Assembly: GCA_035342095.1 (NCBI GenBank)
Contig: DAOQWL010000005.1
Location: forward strand, 57,686 to 121,685
Length of the DNA: 64,000 nt
From: PLanc-01 sp035342095
Lineage (GTDB): Bacteria > Planctomycetota > Phycisphaerae > Sedimentisphaerales > Anaerobacaceae
Reading direction: 5' to 3'
Part shown: piece after piece, positions 1 through 8,555 of the stretch
How positions within the stretch are numbered: the first letter of the stretch is position 1
Layout: every line of letters begins with the position of its first letter
The notes under the pieces: model-generated
What the model saw: the letters and a program-made list of their open reading frames with translations, nothing else
Database searches by the model: none
Told to the model about the DNA's origin: nothing
Program-made: the position numbers and the translations under genes

Positions 1-465
1 CTCTCGGAGCCGCGAGAAGGATGGCCAGAATCTCGGCGTTTGACGAACGTAGGCGTCAAACTCGCCGCCATGGACGGCTCGCAGCCTCCTCTCCTCTGCG
101 CGGATCACAAAGGGATAGTAGAGCGAGAAAGCGACGAGGATAATCGCCGCCACGGTGACGTTTTCGGTGGCCAATCCTATCCCGACGCCACCCAGGAGGC
201 TGAAGAAATACAGCGGATTGCGGCAGGCGGAGTACGGACCAACCGTGATAAGCGTGTTCGTCTTGTACCCGCAGATATACAGGGAGCACCACAGTCGGCC
301 CACTGTGGCCACACCGATGAGCACCAGGCCCGCAGCGAAGAGGACATCGCTCACAATGCTGATGCCCTCCCAGGCACTCCGAGAAACCAGGACCAACAGG
401 CTCAGGACCGCGGCAAACAGCCAACTGAACAGCTTCCTCCTCTTCTGAGTGTAGCTTCTGGCCAT
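1..465 (-). CDS. Isoprenylcysteine carboxyl methyltransferase-like membrane protein (C-terminus cut by window edge)
   Basis: The reading frame is open from ATG at 465 to the left edge, giving 155 residues, so the C-terminus lies outside. AGGAGG lies 7-8 bases before the ATG. Three hydrophobic segments are visible near residues 13-30, 35-52 and 98-115. Two motifs identify the family: GPYSACRNPLYFF near residue 77, matching the usual GPY-x-x-R-(H/N)-P-x-Y, and EERRLRAVHGGEFDAYVRQT near the end, matching EExxLxxxFGxEYxxY. Both are typical of the ICMT/phospholipid methyltransferase superfamily, which moves a methyl group from S-adenosylmethionine within the membrane. The bacterial substrate cannot be told from sequence. 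Confidence 0.82.
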   Translation of the reverse strand, partial: MARSYTQKRRKLFSWLFAAVLSLLVLVSRSAWEGISIVSDVLFAAGLVLIGVATVGRLWCSLYICGYKTNTLITVGPYSACRNPLYFFSLLGGVGIGLATENVTVAAIILVAFSLYYPFVIRAEERRLRAVHGGEFDAYVRQTPRFWPSFSRLRE

Positions 466-510
466 GAATCCTCCTGCATGACTACTGTTATGCCTCCAGA
501 CGGAGAAGCT

Positions 511-669
511 CTATAGAATCAGTTGCCAGTAGCCGACGCCGATCCACCGGCCGAACTTGAAGCCGATCTGTTGGAAGTGGGCCACCTTGCGGAATCCGAA
601 CTTCTCCTGCAATCGAACGCTTGCGTCGTTGGGTAACGCGCTCAGCGTCTTGTGACTCAATGTCACGTA
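511..669 (-). pseudogene. C-terminal remnant of a GNAT N-acetyltransferase
   Basis: On the minus strand a 52-codon segment ends at TAG (513-511) and is closed upstream by a stop at 672-670. It reads LPNDASVRLQEKFGFRKV followed by FKFGRWIGVGYWQLIL. This matches the last 50 or so residues of phosphinothricin-type GNAT acetyltransferases (N-x-A-S-x-x-L-H-E-x-x-G-F, then G-x-K-x-G-x-W-x-D). The acetyl-CoA-binding core is missing, and the sequence up to 812 shows no continuation in any frame. It is read as a decayed gene fragment. The rest of 466-812 holds nothing recognisable. Confidence 0.6.
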
Positions 670-812
670 TCATGCATACCACCGAAAAGACAGTCAATTC
701 GCAGGGCTCTTGCCCGGCCGATTGTACTCGCTCCGGTCCCGGCAGATCAATGACGATAATCTCGCGTCCCAAGTGCCGTGGCACGCCAGCCAAGCCGACA
801 ACCAGCCGCGAG

Positions 813-1436
813 TCAGAATGCGAAGATCGCGCCGACCTGGAGTAGAACCTGGCAGAGACCGCCGCCGTCGATTTCCACGGTGAGCGAGCCGGAATCGCTC
901 TCGACGAACGTGTCGGTGCCGACGAAGGTGAACAGGCCGCGTCCGGCCAGGTACAGGCCGAAGTGCTCCGTGGGAAAGAAACGTACCCCGCCGCCAACGC
1001 CGAGCGAGAACCGCGTGAGCGAGTCGGAGCCGGAGATGGAGGGATCGAGATGCGTGGCTCCGACCGTGGCCACGACAAACGGCTGCCACCGCCCATCGAT
1101 GAGGATGTATGTCCCGCCGATGTGATAGTAGTCCAAATCAAGATTGGAGAGTGTCTCGCCGGCGAACAGCCCGTCTTCGGATTCCAGCTCCGTCTCCTGC
1201 CGGCTCACAAAGAACTCCAGTTGCGTTGACTCGCCCACGCGGATGTCCAGAATCGCACCCCAGCAGGCGGAGTCATCGATCTCGAATTCCTCGCCGCTGT
1301 CGGCGTCCTCGATATCGCCGCTGAAGCAGTAGCCGTAGAACGGCGTGAACTCGACCGCTTTCAGTTCCGCCGCAGCCGCCGCTCGATTCAGCCCGACCGC
1401 GGCACACATCGCCAGCACGATCCATCGTCCGTTCAT
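813..1436 (-). CDS. Outer-membrane beta-barrel-like protein
   Basis: This 207-residue protein has a signal peptide ending near the AAAAAE stretch (residues 19-24). The rest is made of alternating polar and hydrophobic strands with glycine turns, for example HIGGTYILIDGRWQPFVVAT and GVGGGVRFFPTEHFGLYLAG. It ends in F-A-F, a terminal aromatic residue as in outer-membrane barrels. The size and strand pattern fit an 8-stranded OmpW/OmpA-like barrel. It lies 39 bp downstream of the beta-helix gene on the same strand, so the two are probably co-transcribed. Function is unknown. Confidence 0.65.
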   Translation of the reverse strand: MNGRWIVLAMCAAVGLNRAAAAAELKAVEFTPFYGYCFSGDIEDADSGEEFEIDDSACWGAILDIRVGESTQLEFFVSRQETELESEDGLFAGETLSNLDLDYYHIGGTYILIDGRWQPFVVATVGATHLDPSISGSDSLTRFSLGVGGGVRFFPTEHFGLYLAGRGLFTFVGTDTFVESDSGSLTVEIDGGGLCQVLLQVGAIFAF

Positions 1437-1475
1437 GCATCCACTCTCTCGACACAGTTCCCTTCATTTCCAGGA

Positions 1476-2888
1476 TTACGGCAAAGCTCCGGCGGGTGAA
1501 CCGTTGTCTGCAAGCCCTCGGGCCGGGCTGCCTGCGGTCAATCGGTAATCGCGCATCTTCGCATCGACAAAGCCCGGCTCAGCGACAATCGAGTGCAGAT
1601 CGAATCCTCTCTGCCGCCGGAATGCGTCGAATTCCGCGGGCCCGATGGAGGTCTGTCCCCAGAGCCAGATCGCCCCCTGCGGCTGATGCCAGCAGTTGTA
1701 GTCCATCGTCAGGACGCTCGTCCAGTCTCGCCCGTGCAGACGCAGGAGGCTGTCCGTTGCATTGCTGAAGATGTTGCAGCACACGACGACATTTGAGGTG
1801 GCGGCGCTGTTGTCGTAGAACATCAGGTGCCGCCCGTTGCGGTCCGGGCGCTGGCGGTGGCCCCAGCCGAAGCCGGCGTCGATGCAGGTGTTGTACTCGA
1901 AGCGGATATTGCCCGTCCGGCTGCTCTCGTCGCGATTCCAGTACTCGAACGAATACTCACAATTCCAGATCACGTTGTTGCGATAGACGATGTTCTCCTG
2001 GACGTTCGTCCCGCTGCCCTGGTTGGTCAGCGCCGCGTCGTAGATCTCCCACAGCCTGCAACCTTCCACGAGGCAATCGCGTGCACTGGCCCAGAACTCG
2101 ATCCCATTGCCGTACCGCACGGGCCTCCCGTCGGCGTTCGTGTGCTGGTGGCCGCCGCCGATGTAGGACAGGTCGCAATCGCGGACGACGATCCCCCGCA
2201 CGCCCGATCCGCCGACGCCGTGGGCGGCGCCGTAGCGCAGAGCCAGGCTCTCGAAGGTCGCATAGCTCTTGCCGGACTGGTCGATGATGTGCCTCTTGAG
2301 GGCCAGCTCGATACTGCGGTGGCCGTCGGCTGGGTTGCCGCTCGACCAGAGGTTCACCTGCCTCGCGGCGGCATCGTAGAAGAAGTCCCCCGCCTCTCGG
2401 AGGTCTGCGCGGCTCCACTTCTTCACGCCGGTGCTCGCGCCGTCATCGAAGATGATATTGCCCACGTCCACCGACAGAGCGGTCGCGCCATCGCTCGCAG
2501 CGGTCGTCGCCCAGATGCTCCCGCCCTCGCACACCCAATCCAAGGGCGAGTTCATCGCGACCGAGCCGAGCAAGGCGGGTTTGGCGCCTTCTCCGAAGGC
2601 GCCGTATGTCACTCGCGCGGTGGCGTTGCCGCTGCGGGGCACGAGTTGGCCGCGCCAGAGGCCGCCGCGTCGGAACCGGACGCTGTCGCCCGGTTGCAGC
2701 GGCGCCGCGTTGACCTTTTCCAGGGACCGCCACGCGGTCTCGCGGGTCAATCCGTCCGCAGCGTCGTCGCCCTGACTCGCATCGACGTAGTAGTTCCTCG
2801 TCGGTTGCGCGACCTCTGTCGCCGGAACCTCCTCTGCCATGACGAGCCAGACCGCCACCAGACACATGATGCATGAAGACCTGCCCAT
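1476..2888 (-). CDS. Secreted right-handed parallel beta-helix protein
   Basis: A 470-residue exported protein. The ATG at 2888 is preferred over an in-frame GTG at 2897 because a purine-rich AGGG sits about 8 bases upstream. A signal peptide covers about residues 1-23. The opening NYYVDASQGDDAADGLT followed by AWRSLEKVNAA and PGDSVRFRRG is the standard start of pectate-lyase-like helices in Planctomycetes. Rungs such as GIVVRDCDLSYIGGGH and CLVEGCRLWEIYDAAL follow. Such proteins are mostly polysaccharide lyases, glycosidases or carbohydrate-binding scaffolds. No catalytic set could be assigned. The barrel gene at 813-1436 follows 39 bp downstream. Confidence 0.75.
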   Translation of the reverse strand: MGRSSCIMCLVAVWLVMAEEVPATEVAQPTRNYYVDASQGDDAADGLTRETAWRSLEKVNAAPLQPGDSVRFRRGGLWRGQLVPRSGNATARVTYGAFGEGAKPALLGSVAMNSPLDWVCEGGSIWATTAASDGATALSVDVGNIIFDDGASTGVKKWSRADLREAGDFFYDAAARQVNLWSSGNPADGHRSIELALKRHIIDQSGKSYATFESLALRYGAAHGVGGSGVRGIVVRDCDLSYIGGGHQHTNADGRPVRYGNGIEFWASARDCLVEGCRLWEIYDAALTNQGSGTNVQENIVYRNNVIWNCEYSFEYWNRDESSRTGNIRFEYNTCIDAGFGWGHRQRPDRNGRHLMFYDNSAATSNVVVCCNIFSNATDSLLRLHGRDWTSVLTMDYNCWHQPQGAIWLWGQTSIGPAEFDAFRRQRGFDLHSIVAEPGFVDAKMRDYRLTAGSPARGLADNGSPAGALP

Positions 2889-3013
2889 TTGAGACACCCT
2901 GCCAACACCAACGCTACAGTTTCACCCGGCAGGCGTCGCCCGCCGGCCAACCTGCATCCTACCACAACCCACGTCTGACCGCACCAGCGGTCCGCAAATC
3001 ACTGAATCCCTGC

Positions 3014-3042
3014 TTGACAACTGCCGATGGTTCTGGTAGATG
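3014..3042 (+). promoter_or_regulatory. Candidate sigma70 promoter of a leader RNA
   Basis: TTGACA (3014-3019), a 17-bp spacer, then TAGATG (3037-3042). The -35 box is perfect and the -10 box is weak. It lies 230 bp before the methyltransferase gene, and the hairpin terminator at 3182-3218 comes in between. Confidence 0.35.
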
Positions 3043-3048
3043 TAGGTC

Positions 3049-3218
3049 ATCCTATGGATATGACAGGTAAACAACTCGGGGCAGTAAACGGCGCGCGGCT
3101 CAGCCTGCGCGGGCGGACTATTATCATTATTGGCCACAGGAGAAAGCTGCCCTGAGAAAGCTGAATATCGGGTTGATCCCAGGCCTTCCAGAGCGGCGAA
3201 CTCTGGAGGGCCTTTTTT
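3049..3218 (+). ncRNA. Possible structured leader or small RNA ending at an intrinsic terminator
   Basis: The 2889-3248 gap holds no credible ORF. From the candidate promoter, about 170 nt would be transcribed before a strong terminator, and the next gene starts 31 bp after it. The segment contains the GC-rich inverted pair CGCGCGG/CCTGCGCG (3090s-3110s) and two AGAAAGCTG copies near 3140 and 3158. It does not match SRP RNA, tmRNA or a riboswitch that I know by eye. It could be an attenuating leader or a stand-alone small RNA. Confidence 0.3.
3182..3218 (+). terminator. Intrinsic terminator or attenuator
   Basis: Stem GGCCTTCCAGAG (3182-3193), loop CGGCGAA, stem CTCTGGAGGGCC (3201-3212) with one G-U pair, then six Ts (3213-3218). 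No plus-strand gene ends just upstream, so it closes either a small RNA or a regulated leader. Confidence 0.8.
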
Positions 3219-3248
3219 GTTGGCCTGGTCTTGGGCAGGAGTACAGAT

Positions 3249-4007
3249 ATGAAAAAGACAAGGAAGCCATGGCATGAACAAGATGAGTTCTGGAGCACTT
3301 TCGCAGCCTCCATTTTCGACGAAGAGCGCAAGGCACTCGCGCCCGTCGAGGTCGAGCAGATCCTGCGGCTGCTGGCCATCGAGCCCAGCCAACACGTATG
3401 CGATCTGTGTTGCGGTGTAGGCCGGCACGCAGTGGAGCTTGCCAAGCGAGGGTTTGCGGTAACCGCAGTGGACCGGACCCGCCGATACCTGCACGCCGCG
3501 AGGAGCCATGCCCGAGATGCCGGCGTGAAAATCGAATTCGTCCATGAGGACATGCGACAATTCAGCAGGCTCGGGGCCTTCGATGCGGTGCTGAACCTGT
3601 TCACCTCGTTCGGCTACTTCAAAACCCCCGGTGAAGACCGTCAGGTGATCGAAAACATCCATCGCTCACTCAAACCCGGTGGCAAGTTGCTCATCGATGT
3701 GATCGGTAAGGAAATCCTCGCACGAATCTTCCGTGCGAGGGACTGGCGACCGGTGGGTAATGCGATGATGCTTGAGGAGCGGCGGGTGATCAATGACTGG
3801 GGCGGCATCGAGAGCCGCTGGGTCATGGTCAAAGACGGTCGGCAGCAAGAATGGCTATTCTCGCACCGCATCTACGCAGCGACGGAACTGCGCGGGCTCG
3901 TTGAGAGTTGCGGTTTCCAGGACGTGGCGGTCTATGGCAGTCTCAGCGGCACGCCTTATGACGAGAAGGCCGAGCGTCTGGTCGTTGCGGGGCGCACACG
4001 GCCTTGA
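3249..4007 (+). CDS. Class I SAM-dependent methyltransferase
   Basis: 252 residues. ATG 3249 is chosen because AGGAG (3237-3241) sits 7 bases upstream; an earlier in-frame ATG at 3231 has no such site. Motif I is VCDLCCGVGRHAVELAKRG near residue 52, followed by VTAVDRTRRYLHAAR (motif II acidic residue) and FDAVLNLFTSFGYF (motif IV region). The fold is the standard seven-strand Rossmann methyltransferase and the substrate is not evident. ileS follows 62 bp downstream but has its own promoter inside that gap. Confidence 0.82.
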   Translation: MKKTRKPWHEQDEFWSTFAASIFDEERKALAPVEVEQILRLLAIEPSQHVCDLCCGVGRHAVELAKRGFAVTAVDRTRRYLHAARSHARDAGVKIEFVHEDMRQFSRLGAFDAVLNLFTSFGYFKTPGEDRQVIENIHRSLKPGGKLLIDVIGKEILARIFRARDWRPVGNAMMLEERRVINDWGGIESRWVMVKDGRQQEWLFSHRIYAATELRGLVESCGFQDVAVYGSLSGTPYDEKAERLVVAGRTRP

Positions 4008-4033
4008 CGCGACCCCTGCCGGGCTCGTATGAT
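4004..4033 (+). promoter_or_regulatory. Sigma70 promoter of ileS
   Basis: TTGACG (4004-4009), an 18-bp spacer and TATGAT (4028-4033), with a leader of roughly 30 nt to the ileS ATG at 4070. The -35 box overlaps the stop codon of the methyltransferase gene. Confidence 0.55.
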
Positions 4034-4069
4034 ACGCGATTCCTTTTTCAGGCTTTAGAGGACCTTGGA

Positions 4070-6931
4070 ATGTCGGATGAAAGCAAGCACAATTACAAAG
4101 ATACGGTGAATCTGCCGGAAACCAGCTTCGCCATGAAGGCCAACCTGGTGCAGCGAGAGCCCCAGATGCGAAAGCAGTGGGCCCAGCAGAGGATCTATGA
4201 GAGGATCCGCGAGGCCCGTAAGGGCGCTCCGTTGTACATCCTGCACGACGGTCCCCCCTACGCCAACGGCGACATCCACATGGGCCACGTCATCAATAAG
4301 GTCCTCAAGGACTTCGTGATCAAGTACAAGACGATGACCGGGTTCGATGCGCCCTACATCCCCGGCTGGGACTGCCACGGCCTGCCCATCGAGTCGAAGG
4401 TCATGACCGACCTGCGCGCGAAGGCCCGCGAGATGTCCAAGCCCGAGATCCGCAAGGACTGCATGAAATATGCGGGCAAGTACGTCAAGATCCAGGGCAA
4501 GCAGTTCCAGGACCTCGGCGTCTTCGGCAACTTCGAGGAACCCTACCTGACGTTCAAGCCCGCGTACGAGGCAGGCATCCTGGAGGTCTTCGCGGAACTG
4601 GTCGGCAAGGGCCTGGTCTACAAGCAGCTCAAGCCTATTCACTGGTGCGTCGGCTGCGAGACCGCCCTGGCGGAAGCGGAGCTGGAGTACAAGGACGTCG
4701 CCTCCCCCAGCATCTTCGTCAACTTCCCTGCGACGGAGGAGGCCGTACAGCGTCTGATCGAGCTGGGGCTCGTCACGACAGACCAGGCCAAAGAGGCCCG
4801 CGTCTGCTTCATGATCTGGACAACGACCCCCTGGACGCTGGCGGCCAATCTGGCGGTCGCGGTCCATCCGCACCTCGACTACACCACGATCGGCTACGAG
4901 AAGGACGGGCGCAAGTATGTCTCCGTCGTCTCGACGGACCGGCTCCCCGCGGTCGTCCAGGCCGGCGGGCTCACCGAGGGGCAGTACACGGTCGCCGGCA
5001 AGGCGGTGCGAGGCAGCGCCCTGGACGATCTGCGATACAAGCATCCCTTCGTCGAGACCAACCCGACCGACAAGGACGCCTACATGGTGGTTCTGGCGGA
5101 CTACGTGACAACCGAAGACGGCACAGGTCTGGTACACACCGCCCCCGGGCACGGCCTGGAGGACTACATGGCAGGCCAGATGTACGGGCTGGCGGTCTAC
5201 TCTCCAGTCAACAACGACGGCACGTATGACGACACAGTCCCGCAGTGGCTTCGCGGCCAGAGCGTCCTGAAGGTCGAGAAACAGGTGAACGACTGGCTCC
5301 AGGAGCACGGCTGGCTCTTCGCCCAGAGCCAGATCGCGCACAGCTACCCCCACTGCTGGCGGAGCCGGGACCCGGTGGTCTTCCGAGCGACGGAGCAGTG
5401 GTTCGTGGGCGTGGACAGGGAGTCGCCCGACACCGGCAAGACCCTTCGCCAGATGGCGATGGAGAGTCTCGACCACGTGCAGTGGATCCCCGCCTGGGGC
5501 CAGAAGCGGATCGCGGGCATGCTCGAATCGCGACCCGACTGGTGCATCAGTCGCCAGCGGAGCTGGGGTTTGCCGATCCCGGTCTTCACGATGCCCGACG
5601 GCCGCGTCCTGCTGACGAAGGAATCGGTCCTGGCGGTGGCCCAATACGTCGGCCAGCACGGCTCGGACAGTTGGTTCACGCACACGCCGCGACAGATCCT
5701 CGGCGACGACTTCAAGCTGCCCGAGGGCTTCAACCTCGACGAACTGCAAAAAGAAGAGAACATCTTCGACGTGTGGTTCGAATCGGGATGTAGTTGGTAC
5801 AGCGTCTGCTCGCGGCGCGAGGGCTGGCCGGTGCCGGTGGACATGTACCTCGAGGGTTCGGACCAGCATCGCGGCTGGTTCCAGCTCTCGCTGCTGCCGG
5901 CGCTGGGGGCGATCTCCAAGCCGCCCTTCCAGCGGGTCCTCACGCACGGTTTCACCGTCGATGAAAAGGGCATGAAGCAGTCCAAGTCGCTGGGCAACTA
6001 CGTCAACGCCCAGGACGAGATCGCCAAGTACGGCTCGGACATCCTGCGCCTGTGGGTCTCCAGCGTCAATTACCAGGAGGACGTCCGCTGCAACGACGAT
6101 CTGATCGGGCGGACCCAGGACGCCTACCGCAAGATCCGCAACACCCTGCGGTACCTGTTCGGCAACATCAACGATTTCGATCCCGTCAAGGACGTGGTTC
6201 CCTACGAACAGATGCTCGACATCGACAAGTGGGCGATGCAGCAGCTCCAGAAGCTCATCGCGGACGTGACCGCGGCCTACGAGGAGTTCACCTATCACCG
6301 CGTGTTCTCGCTGCTGTACAACTTCTGCTCGGTCGAGATGAGCAGCATCTACATGGACGTGCTGAAAGACCGGATGTACTGCGACGCCAGGGACGGCCTG
6401 TCCCGTCGGAGCGGACAGACCGCCATGTACGAGGTGCTCGGCGCCTTGGTGCGGATGCTGGCGCCGATCCTCGTCCACACGGCCGAGGAAGCCTGGGAGG
6501 CGATGAAGGCCAAGCCGGAGGACTGCGAGAGCGTCCATCTGGCCCACATGCCCAAGGTCAATCCCGCCATCGATTACGCAGGCCAGGAACTCAAATGGCA
6601 GTACCTCATGGCACTGCGAGACAAGGTCCTGCGGGTCCTGGAAGGCCTGCGGAAAGACAAGGTGATCGCCAGCAACCAGGAGGCCGCCGTCACGATGCGC
6701 TGCACGGCTCCCGATGCAGCGGCACTGAAGGAGTTCGGCCTGAACCAGTTCGCTGCTCTGTGCATCATCAGCGAGGTCAAGCTCGAAGAGGGCGTCGACG
6801 AAACCGTTGTGATAGCCGCCAAAAGCCCCCATCCCAAGTGCCAGCGGTGCTGGAACTACGGTCCGACCGTGGGAACGGACAGCGAACACCCCAGCATCTG
6901 CGCACGGTGCGCCAAGGTCGTTCGCGCATAA
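4070..6931 (+). CDS. ileS: Isoleucyl-tRNA synthetase
   Basis: A 953-residue class I synthetase that charges tRNA-Ile in the cytoplasm. The start at ATG 4070 (MSDESKHNYKDT) fits the family length; an in-frame upstream ATG at 4004 would overlap the preceding gene. The ATP-binding HIGH motif is HMGH (residues 70-73, in GDIHMGHVINKVLKD), and the second signature is KQSKS (near 634, in KGMKQSKSLGN) instead of KMSKS. The editing (CP1) domain occupies roughly 190-400, with TTTPWTLAANLAVAVHP. The C-terminus has the zinc-binding cysteines CQRCWNYG and CARC, as in bacterial-type IleRS. No defect is visible. Confidence 0.97.
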   Translation: MSDESKHNYKDTVNLPETSFAMKANLVQREPQMRKQWAQQRIYERIREARKGAPLYILHDGPPYANGDIHMGHVINKVLKDFVIKYKTMTGFDAPYIPGWDCHGLPIESKVMTDLRAKAREMSKPEIRKDCMKYAGKYVKIQGKQFQDLGVFGNFEEPYLTFKPAYEAGILEVFAELVGKGLVYKQLKPIHWCVGCETALAEAELEYKDVASPSIFVNFPATEEAVQRLIELGLVTTDQAKEARVCFMIWTTTPWTLAANLAVAVHPHLDYTTIGYEKDGRKYVSVVSTDRLPAVVQAGGLTEGQYTVAGKAVRGSALDDLRYKHPFVETNPTDKDAYMVVLADYVTTEDGTGLVHTAPGHGLEDYMAGQMYGLAVYSPVNNDGTYDDTVPQWLRGQSVLKVEKQVNDWLQEHGWLFAQSQIAHSYPHCWRSRDPVVFRATEQWFVGVDRESPDTGKTLRQMAMESLDHVQWIPAWGQKRIAGMLESRPDWCISRQRSWGLPIPVFTMPDGRVLLTKESVLAVAQYVGQHGSDSWFTHTPRQILGDDFKLPEGFNLDELQKEENIFDVWFESGCSWYSVCSRREGWPVPVDMYLEGSDQHRGWFQLSLLPALGAISKPPFQRVLTHGFTVDEKGMKQSKSLGNYVNAQDEIAKYGSDILRLWVSSVNYQEDVRCNDDLIGRTQDAYRKIRNTLRYLFGNINDFDPVKDVVPYEQMLDIDKWAMQQLQKLIADVTAAYEEFTYHRVFSLLYNFCSVEMSSIYMDVLKDRMYCDARDGLSRRSGQTAMYEVLGALVRMLAPILVHTAEEAWEAMKAKPEDCESVHLAHMPKVNPAIDYAGQELKWQYLMALRDKVLRVLEGLRKDKVIASNQEAAVTMRCTAPDAAALKEFGLNQFAALCIISEVKLEEGVDETVVIAAKSPHPKCQRCWNYGPTVGTDSEHPSICARCAKVVRA

Positions 6932-6966
6932 AAGAAAGCGTGCCGGGCATCGTTGCTCGGCACGCT
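6928..6966 (-). terminator. Bidirectional intrinsic terminator after ileS and the small basic protein gene
   Basis: An 11-bp stem (6937-6947 with 6956-6966, one G-U pair) around an 8-nt loop lies between the convergent genes. On the minus strand it is followed by TTTCTTTTA (6936-6928), a good U-tract for the minus-strand operon. On the plus strand the tract is poor. Confidence 0.7.
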
Positions 6967-7033
6967 GGTCTGACAAAACACCAGCACATGCGAACCACCC
7001 ACGGAGTATCCCCGGGGCAGAACAGCACAGCAG

Positions 7034-7315
7034 TTACTTGGCGGCCTTGGCTCCACCCTTGGCGGGCGCGGCTGCGGCGGGCGCCGGCGCCGCGGCGCCG
7101 GGGGCTGCGGCTCCCGGACCGGCTGCGGCTTCTTCCGCTTTGGCCTTCTTGCCTGCGGCGCTCTTGCGATGCGCCACCTTCGGCAGACCCAGCACCGAGT
7201 CGCCCTCATTCCATCGTTCCTCGTCCTTGAGGACATCAATCCGCTCGGCCCGCGTCAACACGTTGCGGTGCCGCACCAGTGCGTTCTTCAACTTCAGGGA
7301 AGGGTCTATGGACAT
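7034..7315 (-). CDS. PVC-superphylum small basic protein with Ala/Pro/Lys-rich tail
   Basis: 93 residues. The first 55 or so (MSIDPSLKLKNALVRHRNVL, then TRAERIDVLKDEERW and SVLGLPKVAHRKSAAGKKAK) match the small basic protein conserved across Planctomycetes, Verrucomicrobia and Chlamydiae, proposed to bind nucleic acid or ribosomes but of unproven function. The last 35 residues are a low-complexity A/P/G/K tail. The ATG directly follows the stop codon of the upstream gene. A strong AAAGGAG is embedded in that gene's last codons, so the two are transcribed together and probably translationally coupled. The protein is a useful lineage marker. Confidence 0.85.
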   Translation of the reverse strand: MSIDPSLKLKNALVRHRNVLTRAERIDVLKDEERWNEGDSVLGLPKVAHRKSAAGKKAKAEEAAAGPGAAAPGAAAPAPAAAAPAKGGAKAAK

Positions 7316-8368
7316 CTACTGTTTCTCCTTTATTTGCCTGATCTTCATCCCATAGGCGTCGCTGAAGTAATTCGGGGCAAACGATTCCAGGCCGGATGGG
7401 GCCTTGCCCTTGTACAGTTTTCCCACTTCAGCGATCCTTTGTTTCGTCTTCGCAACATCCGCACTGCTATAATAGTCCGTCGTCACCAGCAGGTGGCCGT
7501 CGCCGGAGGGCAGCACGGCAGGGTTCAAACCCTGTTCCGCAAGAACCTTTCGTATCAGCTCGATCGGCAGCGACACGACCGAAATGCCGTGATCCGCAAA
7601 GTGCTTCACGACCGGATCGAAATCCTCTTTCGTCCTGGACCGAGCCAGAACGATGCAATTGTCGCCCTGGACCCGGGCCGGCGCCACGTCCTGCTGCGCG
7701 CCGCCCGTCATTACCGGCGTACTCGTCAGCGGCCGATCCGCATTGGACGTCGCCGGGTTCTGCGGCGGCGTCCTCACAGGCGGATTCGCCATCGTGCCCG
7801 ACGGGTTGGCCGTCGCTCGGACCTGCCCACCGACCTCGTTGGCCGGTACAGCCTGGCGACCCTGACCGATCCGATACGCCGCCAGAACGACCACCAGGAA
7901 AACCATCGCGGCGATCGCGCCCACGTAGTACGGCATCGAAATCTCGATGCGGCCCTCGTTGAACTGGACAGGCCTGGGCCGAAGCCAAACGCTGGCCGGG
8001 GTCGGCGCCGCCGGGTGAATGAACCGCTCAGACGGTCGCGGCTTCGCAGCCGGCTCCACTCGCGGGTCCGGCACCGCCGATACCACCGAGATCGGCTCGG
8101 GCGGCAACTCCAACTCAGGCTCCGCTTGCAGCGGCAGCTCGACTGCCGGCGCCGGCGGCATTTCCACAACCTCGGGCTCGGCCAACTCCTGAACAGGCGT
8201 CTGTTCCGTCTGTTCGGGCGTCATCGCCGGCCCGATCTCCTGGCCCGGCGTCGTCGGAGGCTTGGAGAGCACCGGCCGCAGCTTCTCTAAGATACTGTGC
8301 TGCTTAGCTTTATCGCGAGAGCGACTAATCGCCTCATACAGCGCTTTTTGTCCGGTATAGCGCTTCAT
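7316..8368 (-). CDS. Single-pass membrane protein with proline-rich cytoplasmic region, possible SPOR-like C-terminus
   Basis: 350 residues from ATG 8368, which has GGAG 9 bases upstream; the open frame extends further upstream without a supported start. Order: a charged N-terminal helix (KALYEAISRSRDKAKQHSIL), a Pro/Glu-rich linker to about residue 145, one membrane segment YYVGAIAAMVFLVVVLAAY near 165-183, then a globular C-terminal part (NCIVLARSRTKEDFDPV, LLVTTDYYSSADVAK, AEVGKLYKGKAPSG). The last part recalls peptidoglycan-binding SPOR domains but is not a clear match. Function is not recognised. It is the first gene of the operon with the PVC small basic protein. Confidence 0.6.
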   Translation of the reverse strand: MKRYTGQKALYEAISRSRDKAKQHSILEKLRPVLSKPPTTPGQEIGPAMTPEQTEQTPVQELAEPEVVEMPPAPAVELPLQAEPELELPPEPISVVSAVPDPRVEPAAKPRPSERFIHPAAPTPASVWLRPRPVQFNEGRIEISMPYYVGAIAAMVFLVVVLAAYRIGQGRQAVPANEVGGQVRATANPSGTMANPPVRTPPQNPATSNADRPLTSTPVMTGGAQQDVAPARVQGDNCIVLARSRTKEDFDPVVKHFADHGISVVSLPIELIRKVLAEQGLNPAVLPSGDGHLLVTTDYYSSADVAKTKQRIAEVGKLYKGKAPSGLESFAPNYFSDAYGMKIRQIKEKQ

Positions 8369-8453
8369 AGCCGACAGCTCCGTAGCGGCCACCAATCCAT
8401 CCGCCGGCCCGAACTGCCACAGACCATCTCCGGGCCCGACACTAAACCCGTTA

Positions 8454-8482
8454 CTTATAACCGATTCGCCCGGTCGTTTCAA
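8454..8482 (-). promoter_or_regulatory. Sigma70 promoter of the 8368-7034 operon
   Basis: On the minus strand TTGAAA (8482-8477), a 17-bp spacer and TATAAG (8459-8454), with a leader of about 80 nt to the ATG at 8368. Confidence 0.5.
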
Positions 8483-8555
8483 CACAAAATCGCCGGAATT
8501 CACCAGCGGGCGATCCCTTCCGCCGACGCGAGTCTGCCTGTCCTCATGGTCGGAA

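Noticed and set aside
5344..5997. Minus-strand ORF of 217 codons inside ileS
   Set aside because: Shadow frame of ileS without a ribosome site or similarity.
5940..6000. KQSKS in IleRS as a possible inactivating change
   Set aside because: The second signature tolerates changes and the remaining synthetase motifs are intact, so loss of function is not supported.
4055..6976. Minus-strand ORF of 973 codons over ileS
   Set aside because: It lies antisense to an intact ileS and shows no family features. It is the usual shadow of a GC-rich gene.
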